From: Kalmusia sp. IMI 367209
Lineage: Eukaryota > Ascomycota > Dothideomycetes > Pleosporales > Didymosphaeriaceae
NCBI GenBank assembly: GCA_027946365.1
Contig: JAPEUQ010000003.1
Span: 310,001 to 374,000, forward strand
Length of the DNA stretch: 64,000 nt
Reading direction: 5' to 3'
In this document: positions 12,007 through 24,042 of the stretch, one piece after another
Numbering within the stretch: the first letter of the stretch is position 1
Layout: each line of letters opens with the position of its first letter
Position numbers and translations under genes: made by a program
Notes under the pieces: model-generated
What the model saw: only the letters and a program-made list of their open reading frames with translations
The model's database searches: none
Told to the model about the DNA's origin: nothing

Positions 12007-13760
12007 CTACCTCTTCTTGCCTTTCTTCCCGCCCGCAGCGCCCTTGGTCGCCGCCACGGGAGCCGCGTGTTTCGACTCCTTGATGTGCTCGAACAGCTTC
12101 GTCTTGCTGGGGAACCCGGCGCGGCACGTCACGCACTTGTGCGCGAGGTCGGGCGTGTCCGTGTCGGCTTCGGCTTGCTTCGCGGCGCGCTTTGCGCGCT
12201 TCTTCGCGGCGGCGCCTAGTTTTTTGGCGGTGGGGGGTTCCTTATCTGTATCTGGGACGTCGGCGGCGAGTGACTCCAAGGGCGCGGAGGGGTCTGGTGT
12301 GTTGCGGTAGCCGGCTAGACGGGCTTCGATGTCGGAGCGAGAGGCGTATTCGTCGTCGTCTTCAACTTCCGAGTCTGAATCGGTCGCGGATTGTGTCGTG
12401 GTCTTGGGGTTCTTCGAGTCAGGGTGTGCGTTTAGTTTATTGTCGTCTGTGCGCGCATCCTCGAGCTTTACGTTCTCGAGCTTGTCGCCGAGGCAGTCTG
12501 CCGGGGTGGTAGTGCTTGACTCTGTATCCGAACCCGCGGGGTCTTCAAGGGGTTCGTCCACTGCGTGATGGTGGTCATCGTCTGCAGAAGCGGGCGTCAC
12601 GACGCCGCTCGGGACGTCGTCGTCTAGATTCAAAGCTGCATTGTCCTTTTGCATCTTCTTCTTCAGCGCGTAGATGGCCTTTTGGTGTTTCTTGCTCTTC
12701 TCGTGTGCTTCCCACTGACGCTCGCTTTTGAATGTCTTCCGGCAGGCCACACACTCGTAGTGCTCCTCCTCGATTTCCTCCTCGGACTCTTCCTCCAACT
12801 CATCTGGATCTCTGGCTTTCGCCCAATCGGGCACAGCGTCTGCCTCGTCCTCCCTGATCTTAGCCGCGTTGGCCGCGCGAGCGCGCGCCGCCTGCTGCTG
12901 TCTTGCCTCGCGTTGTGCTTTGGCCTTGTCCTCGGCTGTCTGCGTATTCGGCGTATACCGCGGGTCTCGCTTGCGTACGAAAGCTACCAAATTCTGCACC
13001 GCGGCGTTGAACTCCCGTATGCCTTCTTCTCTGAGCTTTTTGTTCTCCTTCTCCATGAGGCGGCGCACTCGGCGATCAGGCGCATCCGATGTACGATACA
13101 CGTCCATGCTCGCAAAGCTCTTCACGGTAGCAAACCCATTCCACACGGCATAAAAGTTCCGCACCACGTCCTCATACGAGTCGGCCTTGTGGCCAAACGA
13201 AGGGTAATCAGGTCCTCTGACGCCCTCGTAGTCGCCAGCGCGCTCCTCCTCGCGCGCCAGCTGGTCGAAGGTCTCGCGCACGAAGCCGTAGAAGCCCGTG
13301 GGCGAGTCGGAGAAGTCGACGTTGCTTCTGAACTTGCCCATCATGCGCGATATGTCCTCGGCCGTCGTGACCTTCATGTTGTACTCGTAGTGGTCGTCGC
13401 CGCCCTTCTCCCCGCCCCGCAGTATGTCGCCCTCGTGGGCATCGTACCAGGCGCGCTCTTGCGGGTCGGACAGGACTTCGTAGGCGGTCGAGACGTCGGC
13501 GAAGAGGGCGGTTGTGCGTTCAACGTCGCCATAGTTACGGTCCGGGTGGAGCTCGAGGGCTTTTCTACGGTAGGCTTTCTTGATCCTATAGAGGTGAGTG
13601 TTGAGTATAGCTTGTAGGATAGGTGTAGTGTATGAGGTACATACTCTTCTTCTGTTGCCGTGCGTTCGACGCCCAGCAGCTCGTAGTAGCTGGTCTTGAC
13701 TTCAACAGCGCCCGCAGCACCCCCGCCAGCACCGTTTGTGGACGACTGCTGTGCGCCCAT
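12007..13760 (-). CDS. JJJ1: JJJ1-type DnaJ co-chaperone with two zinc fingers
   Basis: Cytosolic J-protein that stimulates Hsp70 (Ssa) ATPase; in yeast Jjj1 works with Rei1 to recycle Arx1 from late 60S ribosomal particles. Exon 1 is 13645-13760, intron 13586-13644 (59 nt, gtatgt...tatag), exon 2 is 12007-13585; 564 aa. The splice joins ATEEE to [17 protein letters not shown], completing a J domain (about 23-85) with HPD at 52-54. Then come the JJJ1-typical middle region, a charged coiled-coil segment ([19 protein letters not shown]), a C2H2 finger near 315-340 ([14 protein letters not shown]), an acidic linker, and a second C2H2 finger near 519-545 ([11 protein letters not shown]). The C-terminus is GGKKGKKR. 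The start is supported because MGAQQ precedes the J domain with no other upstream ATG in frame. It is divergent from the SPX-RING gene. Confidence 0.92.
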
Positions 13761-14392
13761 GTCGCAATATCGGCGGAGGAGCGGCGACTTGTGGCGCTAT
13801 CTGGCAACCGCGGTCAGAGATTTCCCCCACGTGCGTCTAGACGGCTGGAGGTTGTTTGTGTGTCGAAAAGTCTGGTATGACTGGTGCGTCTCTTGACTGT
13901 TGATTGGTGCGCATCCGGGGGTCAGCGACAGCGTGGAAAGTTTGCCCATGTAAACTAGCCACAGACGCCCAGAAGGCATCGCCACCAGAGAGTTAGGGAA
14001 ACGCTACAAAACGCTACAAAACCACCATGGGCCCTCTGTTCTTCAAGTCCACAGCCATGTTGCCACCTCGTCCGCCCCAGACCGACCCCACGCGCTCCTC
14101 CATACCCCGCTAACAAAGCCCAAAACGCCTTCGACATACCACCCAGCCATCACGCGCCTTGAGCGCAGCCCCGGCCGCCTGCCCAGCTTCAAGTCAAGAG
14201 CCTCATCGGAAACGACGTTTGAAAGTGCTCTCAGGGTTCCCCGCGGCTGCGCTTGTGCCTGGCGATTGATCTCGAAAAGACGTCACTTCGCATCTGCTCC
14301 CCGCCGACCAATAGTGACCCGGCATATGCAACGTGCGAAAATTTGCGCTTCTCACAGGCTACCACCCCGCTGTATTGCTACCCACCGTTACC
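13761..14392. other. Shared promoter region, JJJ1 and SPX-RING genes
   Basis: 632 bp between two divergently transcribed genes. I see no coding frame worth calling. CT-rich and CCACC-rich stretches near 14040-14120 are typical of fungal promoters. No TATA box stands out. Confidence 0.5.
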
Positions 14393-15850
14393 ATGAAGTT
14401 CGGCCAGCTCTTCAAGGAGACGCTTCGGAACGAGGGGTTTCCGCCGGAATGGATAGAATCGGCCATTTCGTATTCGCAGCTCAAGAAGTGCATCAATCGG
14501 CTGTCTTCCGAGCTTTCTGAGCTGGGGCTCGATCCCGAGACCTTGGGCAAGCTGCTCAAGCATGTCGAAGATTACAATGCCTCGGTGGGCCAATCCGACG
14601 ACGAGGATCGACCATTTGAGTACATTCTGAATGATTCTGAGGACGAGGACAACGATGGCGCCACCGAAATCCGCAGGAAGACCTTCCAACCCAAACTTGT
14701 TTTTCACGTCGATGAAGCAACTGGAGCCCTGCACAGTGCCCAGCTCGATGAGAAGACGAAGCGGAAACTGCAAATGCTTGCTGTGGAAACCGGCATGACG
14801 GAGCTGCGAGTCTTCGAAGACTCGGACTCAAAAGACTCGGGGGACAAACGACCCAACCTCGTCTCAATAAATAGCTCAAGAAAGCGTCCAGGATATAGAC
14901 GGATAGAAATCCCCCTTACATCCGACATTGAGTTCTTCACAAAACTTACCAGCGAGTTATCTGGTTTGGAAGCCCTGCAAAAGCGCGAAGAGAGGCGGAT
15001 GCACAATGAAATTGAAGAGCTAGGGAAGCAGATAGCCCATCTGACTGATCCTGACCGCCGCGCCAACAAGAAGCTGCTTTCAGTGTGGCGACAAATTTTC
15101 CAGCTATATCTTGAGGAGGGCATTTTCTTCGGGACGACCGAGTCTGACCATTCTGCACACGATGCGGCCAAGGCTGCGGAGAGATTCACCAATTTTTGCG
15201 ATAAGCTTGCGAAAACCGGTTTGTCGGATAAGCTGAAGAAGAAGGAGAATGTCACGGCGTTCAACACTTTCATGCACATCAATCGCGAGATTCTGCAGGG
15301 ACTGCGGTTTGGCGAGATCAATCATACCGCAATGCAAAAGATTCTGAAAAGTAAGCAGAACGCCTGTCCTTGCATAAGTTGATGTCTTCACAGACGTAAA
15401 CTGACGAGCGTAGAATTCGACAAACGCACCGCCCTCGGTGTCAAAGCCACCGTCCCCAAACAGATCGAATACCCAGAATTCTCAGAACACCTCGCCAAAG
15501 CCGTTTGTGCCGAAGTCGATTCCCAGATCCTTAGCCACATCCCCCAAGTCGAAGACTACAGCTGCCCCATGTGCATGGAGCTCAAGTGGCGGCCTGTCAA
15601 GCTCAATTGCGGCCATGTCTTCTGCATCCGGTGCTTGATCGTCATGCAGAACAACAAGCAGGATAGGTGCCCGCTGTGCCGCGAGAAGACAGTGGCCGAG
15701 GCGAATTCGGACAATCTGGACGCTGAGCTGGCGCATTATTTGAAGAAGTGGTTCCCGGACGAAGTCAAGGCGAAGCAGAAGTACAACGAGCTCATGGCTG
15801 GCGTGGACCAGTATGGCGAGGTGTATAAAGAACGGTGCACCGTCATGTGA
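14393..15850 (+). CDS. SPX-RING E3 ubiquitin ligase-like protein
   Basis: Predicted RING-type E3 ligase with an N-terminal SPX domain, a module that binds inositol pyrophosphates and reports phosphate status. Exon 1 is 14393-15350, intron 15351-15413 (63 nt, gtaagc...gtag), exon 2 is 15414-15850; 464 aa. SPX begins at MKFGQLFKETL, continues through IPLTSDIEFFTKLTSEL and ends about residue 340 near FNTFMHINREILQGL. The RING is C3HC4: CPMC near residue 370, then LNCGHVFCIRC, then CPLC. The split codon AAA|A..AA at the intron restores LKKFDKR. The ATG chosen is where SPX proteins normally begin; an earlier in-frame ATG at 14333 would add 20 residues unlike the family. Known of the architecture: plant NLA and fungal SPX-RING proteins target phosphate-homeostasis proteins. 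The substrate here is unknown. Confidence 0.92.
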
Positions 15851-16914
15851 GACGGTCTTCAAACGTTACTCTTTGTCGCATCCAGCACTCGGTGTTTCTC
15901 CACCTTGGTTTTATTGTAAGTTCCGCTCAAAAACATGGGGGAAAGTCTGAATCTAATCGTGAGATTGCAGGCACAGCGTTGGAGCATCTTTTTTCCGCAT
16001 ACTTGCTGTTGTTTCGGCTTCCTGGTCTGACTTGAGATACCCCACTTTATTTGTAGTTTCTTCTTTCAATGTTTTGCATTGACTGCTTCCTCTTCTACAC
16101 TAGGAAATTTGCCAGCTTCGACTTGAAGTTGCTTTCGTCTAGTTTAAGTCATCAGCAATGTACACGAAGCAGTCCAACTACACTAATGATACATTCTACG
16201 TCCCTCATCTTAGACTCGTTACTCCGTAATGATCAACCGCTTTCCCCATCAAGAGAATTTTAAACCTCGGACCCGAGCGAGCAATGCCTTCAGCCGAACT
16301 ACCCCATTCCTCGTACATCATCCAGCATGTCGGTACCTTTCACGACAGTATTACTGGAAGACGATTCTGTAAAACCCCGCATACGTGTCACTCTTCAACC
16401 ATACCTAGGCTCTCTATATATCCAGACGCTCGGAGCAGTCGGAAGTGGGGTGCTCAACGCCCGATTCGTGGGACGAACTCGCGCTCGCTTCGTAGGAACG
16501 CCGATGTCCCCACGTTCGCACATCTTTGCACAACGTCGAACAACAAGGTGTTTTCGTGCTCTTGATTCGATGAGACCGTTGCTATGACATAAATAGCTAG
16601 TTTCAGGACGGCTTCCCGTGTTCCTGTTTCCGTCAGGAGACAGCAAATAGCACACATGCTGTTACAGTCAATAGTTAGTCGGTGTGACGATTGTGGGGTA
16701 GATTTTGATATTAGGTCACGTTTGGCAACATCATGTCGTGAGGATATAAAGTCTGAACAATGGACTGCCCAATGTAAAGCCCTCTCAGAAGTTCAAATGT
16801 TCTCCTTCGTTCTCTCTTATTGCAATTGAATGTGAATCGTTCTATTGATTTCGACCCTATACTAGCTCCTTTGTGTCGCTTGATCCTAGTGCTATAACGT
16901 CTTGTCATCTCAAC
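15851..16914. other. Intergenic region before the P450 gene
   Basis: About 1.06 kb, moderately AT-rich, following the SPX-RING stop. Short frames near 16284-16655 overlap on both strands and show no domain. The part nearest 16900 is likely the P450 promoter; no clear TATA box. Confidence 0.5.
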
Positions 16915-18760
16915 ATGGCTCCAGCTTTGATCATCGCTTGCATTGTAGTCGCAATTGGTATCAAATTTCTCTGGGTATGTCAATACCACCTCATTTGAGA
17001 ATGGCTACTGACACCACTACATACGTTTGTTCAGCGCACACGATCTCCATTGGCGGCTCTGCCTGGACCATGGTACACGAAATACACATCTATCGTCCTA
17101 ACCTACAAGTTCTTCACCGGCAGGAAGACACAATGGGTCGAGGAGCTGCATAAGAAGTACGGTCAGTGCATATCATCCAGCATGCTTAAGATAGCAATAC
17201 AAAACGACCGCTAACACGCTAGTGACTTTCAGGCAGAATTGTCCGCCTCTCGCCTACTGCAGTAGACTTCTCTTCCATCCAAGCCGCCAAAACAATCCAT
17301 TCGTACAAAAATGTCTTCCTCAAATCTGAATTTTACTCGCACTTCACCAGTGCCTTCAAGACATCCAATGTTTTCGCCACACAGGACCAGAGATTGCATG
17401 CGCGATACCGACGGCTTCTGGGAGGCCCCATGTCAGAATCTGGTCTGAGGAGTGTAGAGCAGATTGTCGATGCTAAGGTGACTTTGGCGGTAAACAGGCT
17501 CGGGCGGGAGATGGAAGAGAAGGGGTATGCGAACTGCATGAAGTGGTGGTTGTTCATGGCCACTGGTGGGTGGTGTCATATCCCATTGCATATCCTTTAT
17601 GCTAACTGCATATGCCAATGTTTAGATATCATTGGTGAGTTAAGCTTCGGGGATAGCTTTCGTATGCTAGAGCTAGGACAGGTAATTTCGTCCCATCAGT
17701 CTGCTAGGATATCCACCATCTAACAAGCAGGGATGCAGAAAACCGAATACGCTCTCGATCTCGAGCGCCTCGCCCCAACAATCGGCATCATCACGACATT
17801 CCCTACAATCTACTACACTGCGCGCCGCCTGCACCTCCCCCTCTTCCGTAGCACAATAACACGCGTGAACCGTCTGCGCAGCTACGCCCAGCAGTCCATC
17901 CAGCGCTACGACAGGACTGTAGCAGCTAATCCGCAAAACGCAAAACCTACGCTCCTCACCAAGCTCTTCATTGCCAACGAGAAAGATGAAGAAACAATGA
18001 GCCAAGACGAAACCGTCGGCAACGCTCAAGCCTTCATCGTCGCAGGCAGCGACACCACAGCGCACTCAGCCACCTTCCTCACATGGGTGCTGTGCAAGCC
18101 TGAAAATGCCGCCATGAAGGCCAAACTCGTCGCCGAGCTGGCAACCCTGCCAGAGTCGTTCCACAACGACGACTTGAAGCGCTTGCCCTATCTCGACGGT
18201 GTGATCCACGAGACGCTCCGCTTGTATGCGGCTGCGCCGGCGGGACTGCCGAGAGATGTTCCACAGGGGGGTTGCGAAGTCGATGGCGTGTGGATGCCAG
18301 AGGGGACGGTAGTAAGTACGCAGGCGTGGAGTATGCATCGGGATCCCAGGGTTTGGTACGAGCCGGAAAGGTAAGCGTACCACTCGTCCTTACCTCGCTT
18401 TTAACAACGTACAATGCTAACGCAAATAGGTTTCTGCCTGAGCGTTGGGAGAATGCTACGCAGGAGATGAAAGATGCGTTTATGCCGTGGGGCGGTGGGT
18501 CCAGAGGTTCGCATCTCCGTCTTTCCTTGCCAAAGCCCTAAACCTCAAATTCGACCGAGCAACTGACAAAGTGGCACACAGTCTGTCTCGGCATGCATCT
18601 CGCATACATGGAACTGCGTCTCGCGACGGCAAAGTTCTTCCGCAAGTATCCCAACGCAAGGGTCTCGGCGGCAGAAGGGTTTGAGGATGCGGACATGGAG
18701 CAAATGGTGTTCTTTTTGATGTTTCCGAAGAAGAAGAGGTGCTTGATACAACCCTGGTAG
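16915..18760 (+). CDS. Cytochrome P450 monooxygenase
   Basis: Membrane-anchored haem monooxygenase; substrate not predictable. Seven exons by my splicing: 16915-16974, 17035-17161, 17233-17565, 17626-17681, 17739-18370, 18430-18506, 18582-18760; 487 aa. The N-terminal anchor APALIIACIVVAIGIKFLW is followed by a proline-rich LAALPGPWYTKY hinge. FATDIIGELSFGDSF-like sequence spans the 17566-17625 intron. The I-helix has AGSDTTAHS near 294, ExxR is HETLRLY near 350, and the haem loop is PWGGGSRVCLGM, split by the intron 18507-18581, with ligand Cys near 430. Two intron ends needed judgement: the acceptor at 17738 keeps LELGQKTEYALDLE in frame, whereas the nearer AG at 17730 does not. The style resembles the stcF/averantin-hydroxylase-like group of fungal P450s (inference). 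There are no other biosynthetic genes beside it. Confidence 0.9.
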
Positions 18761-20434
18761 AGCTGTGGTAATGCTGGGTTCATGCTGACCAGAGATGTGG
18801 GGATGGTTAAGCTTTCTCTGTGGATCTGACTCGGTTTTAACCCGCCATCTTGGTAGAGGGATCTGTTGGGAGACATTTTGTACTTGGTGGGGTAGAGCTA
18901 GGTCATGACACTGCTTTGTAAGAATATGGCGACGCCACGTCCATGACGCTAAGACTGTGCACACGGGTACCCTAGATAGATGGAAAGGAATAATGACAGC
19001 GGTATCTCAAAATGTAATTCGAAGAAAGGGGTGTGGTCATCCCAATCTTGCTATCGTTACTGGCAGGCCAGAATTGGGCTTGACCGTTTGAGAAAGTTAC
19101 ATGTTTCAAAACCCTTTTCATCATTTCTTCTCATCGTGTCATACTCATTGATCGTGTGCTCCATCTTGAACATGTATTTTTTTCCCCTATTTTTTGCCCC
19201 ACTTAGATTTGTTTGGATCGTCGCTCATGGCTCAGATTGTCTGAAATAAGGACATATCCACGGTATCAGATCAGTATGGTTTGTCTAGAGCGAACTTGGT
19301 ATGGCAATGAATGGGACCATCGCTCGAATCCAGACAATAGATTTGTTGCCTCCCATGTTCACGAGACTGCGACAATATAATCGATCAGATCATCTGAAAA
19401 TCGTGCCGTTGGTCGCCCAGTATTCTAACATGATATTACTTTTCCAGCAGTCGCGTGAAGCCCAGACGAATTAGTAATTTGCGTGTTCATGCAACGGTGG
19501 CTTCAACGACCCGCGCAAAGGGTGGGACGGTTCATATGATTCTAGATAGACTTCACCTGATTGCCTTCTCTTGCGACATTCATTGTCAGAGCAGTACACC
19601 AGTCTTGCAGTCACGTTATCAGTCGCTGAATCGCTTGATTGGTCTAACGTTCTCTCTGACCCTCCTTATTAACATAATCTGAACGTACCATAGCTTGCTT
19701 CCATGAAGGGTTCATCGCATACGAGCTGAAAGAAACCTGATGGATCTTGATGAATAAGGCGCTAAGGCTACTATGCAAACGTGACATATCTCTCAATCAG
19801 GCTCAATCTAGCTGTAAGTAACCATAATGAGAATTAACATACATGCAGAGTTAAGGTCGCTTGAAATGAGTTACTTCTCATATTGGGCAGTACAGCAGGT
19901 TTTGTGCGACCCAGGGAGGGCTAGGATCTTGAGACAGACTCATGTTATCATAGTATTGTAATCACGTTCGAAGGTTTGGTCATCTGTGTACTGGGCACGC
20001 TTCTAGCGCTGTGATGATATGCTTCCTTCTCCACAAGACCCTTTGAAAGCACCTTCTGTTGCGGCAGCAGCATGTCAATACTGAGGTGCATGAACCAAAA
20101 AGCATCAGGTACCAAGGTTGCCCTCTCCCTCACCCATGTCTCTTGACAATAGCGAGACCATTGCTGGTTCTTGAAATCCAGAAATATTGTTTAACTTCAG
20201 AGAACGCAAGATACTGATTTCATTATTGCTCATCCAGTCCCACATTGCTTCTATCGTTTCTTGGCACTATCTGGACTAAACAGATTGTTGCTGTTACAAA
20301 ACACAAGTGACGCGCATATTTAAGATCTCGAAGGATACCTTGGTTGATCAAGCTCTTCCAACCTTCCTCATAGACCTCCTGTTTGGATTTGGGTCTTCAC
20401 TTTACAAGTTCCAATATCGATTTCCTAGGCAGCC
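18761..20434. other. AT-rich intergenic region
   Basis: About 1.67 kb without a supportable gene. Frames are short and unlike proteins. It may hold decayed sequence; I could not recognise a transposon. The 3' part contains the BTB gene promoter (TATA-like at 20317-20324). Confidence 0.5.
20317..20324 (+). promoter_or_regulatory. TATA-like box of the BTB gene
   Basis: TATTTAAG lies 118 bp upstream of the BTB start codon at 20435, a spacing like those of other TATA-like boxes in this window. Confidence 0.4.
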
Positions 20435-21482
20435 ATGGCTTATAATGACTACCTCAACGATGTCTCAGGGTAAGTCAGTCCTTAGAAATATACGCCAGAA
20501 GATAGCTATGCGCCAATGTTCTTCTCCTTCGCTTCTCAGTATAGCTGCTCTTCATGTATATTTCTCCATCATATTATCGCTGTTGACATTTCATAGGTAC
20601 TTGTCCGAGGGTAACCTATCAGATATCACCGTGAAATTTGGGGAGCAGATCTGGAAGACCCATAAAATGCTCCTATGCAGTCATTCTCATTGGTTTCGTA
20701 AAGCTATCACCGGCGAGTTCGAGGTAAGTGGTCATGAAGCCATAATAAGACCCAGGCTCTAAGTACTGGAACCACAGGAGAAATATAGCAAATCAATTCT
20801 TTTGGAAGACGACCCCGAATTTGCTGATGCTATCGACTGCATGATCACGTACTTGTATGAAGCTACCTACAATCCCGGCAAATACGGCAAGGTGGAACCT
20901 CTGGTTCACGCACAGGTCTTTGTTATCGCCGACAAGTACCACTGTCCATCACTCTTCGAGATGGCCAGAATCAACCTCATGAATACCGTAAGGACTATAC
21001 AATGCGAGGACTGGGTCAAAATTGCTGAATTGGTCTACACCTATACGACATCGGAAGTATCCGAGCACATGGAAGTGCGAGATGAAGTCATCGATGCAGC
21101 TACATCACAGCCCGATTTGCTATCGAATATCCTTGGCGTCAATACCATAGCCGAACTCCTTCGCTCAAACGCGGAACTGTCAGCTGACCTTTTGATGGCT
21201 GCGTTGTACAATCCTGGGGGACAATATGGAGAGGATTACTTCATTTTCACGTGTGATCACTGCCAATATATTCACTCCGGATCTGCCCTATGCGCCAACG
21301 TGCAGACTTTCCTCAACAACCCGAGGGTTTGTGCACAGTGTGCGCGTACCTCTGGAGAGTTGACCCAGCGATACGCACATCGAGTTGATCTGGTCAAATC
21401 TTACAGGTGTACTCATTGCGCTGGATATCACACTAAATCGCCAAGTGAGACATGGACGATGCCAGCAACGGTGCAAGATTGA
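20435..21482 (+). CDS. BTB/POZ domain protein with Cys-rich tail
   Basis: Three exons: 20435-20469, 20597-20723, 20778-21482, with introns of 127 and 54 nt (gtaagt...catag; gtaagt...cacag); 288 aa. The N-terminal BTB fold is recognisable from NLSDITVKFGEQIWKTHKMLL, LCSHSHWFRKAI and DPEFADAIDCMITYLYEATY, followed by the usual helical part VFVIADKYHCPSLFEMA. The last third has pairs CDHCQYIH, CAQCARTSG and YRCTHCAGYH, suggesting a small zinc-binding tail. Fungal BTB proteins of this type are numerous and mostly uncharacterised; some act as Cul3 adaptors or nuclear regulators, but nothing here proves either. The start MAYNDYLNDVSG precedes the first intron, and the split codon restores SGYLSEGNL. 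Confidence 0.85.
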
Positions 21483-21826
21483 GGTGGTTAGATAGGTGGC
21501 ATAGTCCTGATGATGCTGATTCTTTCAGTGCATTGATATTGAAGCTGATTTTGTTCGTATTATCTTTGTCTTTCCTAAACTAGCTCAATCACAGTGTCAT
21601 ACAAAACGTGGTCTGCTCTACATGAAAATCGGCCTACAGCCACTCTATCTTTGGTCCAATGGACTATTAGCTTGAACAGTTTATTCACGGTAGCAAAAAT
21701 TCTCAGCCAATAGTTTAATCAAAAGCGCCGTTCCTATTGCCGCTAGCAGGCGCAACGGTTGTAGGAGTGTGATCTTCAAGTTACCTGAGCAGAATCTTGT
21801 TTCCTAACCAGAAAATTCGGCGGTCC
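21483..21826. other. Intergenic, BTB 3' flank
   Basis: 344 bp between the BTB stop and the end of the gene remnant. I see no gene here; it probably contains the BTB 3' UTR. Confidence 0.45.
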
Positions 21827-22292
21827 TCAAGCCGTCTTCACAACCCCACCGTATCTCCCTCCGTCTTCCCAGCCCTTTCCACGTAAACGTCCACCGCACA
21901 GCCTCACAACAGCCCACCACCACCCTTTTGGCGTGCACCTCATCCAAACACCCAGAAAACCCCCAGACACGTGCAATTCCCTCAATAACGCTACAATACT
22001 ATCGATGCCCTCCTCAATCTCGCCTAAGACGCATGTTAGCTCTTGCGCATCTGTTTCTACGCGTCTAACTAGGTCGAGGGCTTCGATTTGATCCCTTTCG
22101 CGTCTAGCTTGGAGATAGATAATGTAGGCTCCTACATCCTTAGTAGCGTACTGAACCTAGGTGCTGTAGCTAAGATGACGGACAGCGTTTAGGATACCAG
22201 CAGATGATGCCAAGACTACGAGATGAACGTCCACGTTATGTATTAACGACCAGCTGCCAGTCATCTATGCATAGCTGGATGTCCTCATATAT
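21827..22292 (-). pseudogene. Decayed coding remnant, family unknown
   Basis: Read on the minus strand, this stretch translates as protein-like sequence in pieces. From 22292 there is IYEDIQLCIDDWQLVVNT, then a stop. After a frame change comes VDVHLVVLASSAGILNAVRH, an in-frame TAG, then YATKDVGAYIIYLQARR and a helical segment DAQELTCVLGEIEEGIDSIV, ending at TGA 21827-21829. The first piece directly follows an acceptor-like ttccag. The TAG could derive from CAG (a C-to-T change). The amphipathic, charged helices look like coiled coil or the helical N-terminal domain of a fungal protein, but I cannot name it. No ATG start survives. It is best explained as a pseudogene or remnant. Confidence 0.45.
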
Positions 22293-22427
22293 CTGGAAAT
22301 AAAAAGAATAAGAAGTTGAAGTACACTGCTCATCGTGTGCCCACCTTTGCGTTATCATGACTTCGTAATAATGGAATTAACACGCTTGTACACAACCCTT
22401 CATACAGATCGAATAAATTGCACCAAA

Positions 22428-23313
22428 TCAGGCAAAGTTGACATCCATTCCTGCAACAGCTCCCTGCTTATCGTCTTTTCCTGCGCTTGCACTCCCATCC
22501 ACAACGCCTACCTGTCTCCTACTCTCTACCAACGCCTTGATCAACGCAATCGCAACCTGCCTGCCAGTAGTCAACTTCTCCGCGCTATCACTCAGATCAG
22601 GCACGTGCATGAACGCAACAGGCCGCTCATCTCCCTTCATCGTATAGTAGTGCGCTAGACTATTAAAGTAGATAAACCCGCACATGAAGTTGCCCGCATC
22701 AGGGCTCAGTCGAACGTCAGGCACGTCCTCAAGCGAAGGGTCAGCGTCCGGCGAAAAACACCCCAGATGCTCCCTCCATCGAACAAGCGTATCGCTCGTA
22801 TCGAAGCTCGTGTGCAACACCGGCGGAAACAACTCTTTCGGGAACTTCCTGTCGCCTTCCTCGTCCGGAAAGCGTTTACCATCCACATCCGGAATCTTCC
22901 CGTAGCCGCGTCCATGAGCGCCTTTCTCGAGTGTGTAGAAGGTGCGGCCTGCAGCGAGCCCAATGTGCAGTATTATATCGGGTGGAGGATACATCCGATT
23001 GGCCGGAGGTAAGAGGCGCGGGACTAGGTCAATGATTGTATCGTAAGCAACGCGGATGGGCTGATGGTGGACGTGGATGTGGATGGGGGTTGGGTTGGAG
23101 GATGTTGCAGGGATGAGCGCTGGAAGGCTGGAGGCGATTTCCCATGATGAATTCCGCGGATATTGCTTCAGAAATGGCTGATGTGGTCAGTCATACTTCT
23201 TGAATATACGTTGAGTATAGCGGTACCCCGAACCCGGTGACCAGGACTGTGACGGGCTTCTCTCCTTCGACTGGCGGCGGTTGCCTCGCGGTGGAGGACC
23301 AGGCTCGTGGCAT
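22428..23313 (-). CDS. Pyroglutamyl peptidase I (family C15)
   Basis: Cytosolic cysteine peptidase removing N-terminal pyroglutamate. Exon 1 is 23227-23313, intron 23178-23226 (49 nt, gtaccg...atcag), exon 2 is 22428-23177; 278 aa, slightly longer than bacterial Pcp (about 215). The splice joins VTVLVTGFG to PFLKQYPRNSSWEIA, the family's N-terminal strand and loop. DIILHIGLAAGR, the catalytic Cys in NFMCGFIYFNSLAHYY (near 195) and His in AFMHVPDL (near 220) fit the C15 Cys/His pair; the catalytic Glu was not placed with certainty. The start at 23313 (MPRAWSSTAR) is the first ATG in frame; the N-terminal 20 residues are not conserved-looking. The gene is divergent from the FMO gene. Confidence 0.88.
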
Positions 23314-24042
23314 CGATTATGTAACTCCACAGAGATCGCTGTCTCTATGGCTATTGCTAAGAAGACCTAGCGGAGCCATTAGCCACAACACCTGGAATGG
23401 GGGACTTTATTTGCGTCTGTATGGTGGTGAGGCTCGTGCGATGACGCTGCCGAGGATCATCATTTGATCGGGCTGAAACACCGAAAACTCGAGACCAACA
23501 ACATTAAAGATGCTCACCTGCAAGCTAAAGATGAGGACAGGGAAGCAATCAAGCGAAGCAATGCCTTGATCGAGAAGGAAAACGTAACCTCAATGATCAA
23601 GTGCAGGTTGGAAGTAAGTTTGCAACTCATGACTGACGGGATGGCTAAACCGGGGTAGCCGCTTCGTGACGTCGTCCTTCGAGCTCTAATACTGTGTATA
23701 GTAACACCTTCCTCATGCGCGTAGCTTATTTCCACCATACTGCTATAAACATTGAGAAAGAAGGCATAGCTTTTGAACACGAACAAACGTCTTTGGTCTC
23801 TGACATTATTGAAAACACTCACGAAGCTCCCGGTCGCCATGTCCCTAGGGGCATGGTTCCCCGCGGCGGCTACTGCACCGCAGCCGGACCTTCAGCGCGG
23901 CACTTGCATGACGATTGGCCCGAGATGGAGCATTCGCCGTCTCTACACCTCCTCAATGAGATGAGAAAACTATCCTGAGCTTCTCTCTCTACCACACCTA
24001 CCCTCCACAGCGAGTCCGACCGCTTCCGTCCCAGACCCCGCA
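23314..24042. other. Shared promoter region, PCP and FMO genes
   Basis: About 730 bp between divergent genes. A 64-codon frame at 23464-23658 (charged, helical) and an overlapping minus-strand frame occur but lack support. The stretch 23970-24042 is pyrimidine-rich and probably the FMO 5' leader. Confidence 0.45.

Noticed and set aside
19315..19335. tRNA-like B box (ctcgaatcc)
   Set aside because: No matching A box or cloverleaf arms; no tRNA was found by eye anywhere in the window.
22335..22658. 107-codon plus-strand frame
   Set aside because: Lies antisense to the well-supported pyroglutamyl peptidase exon and has no domain.
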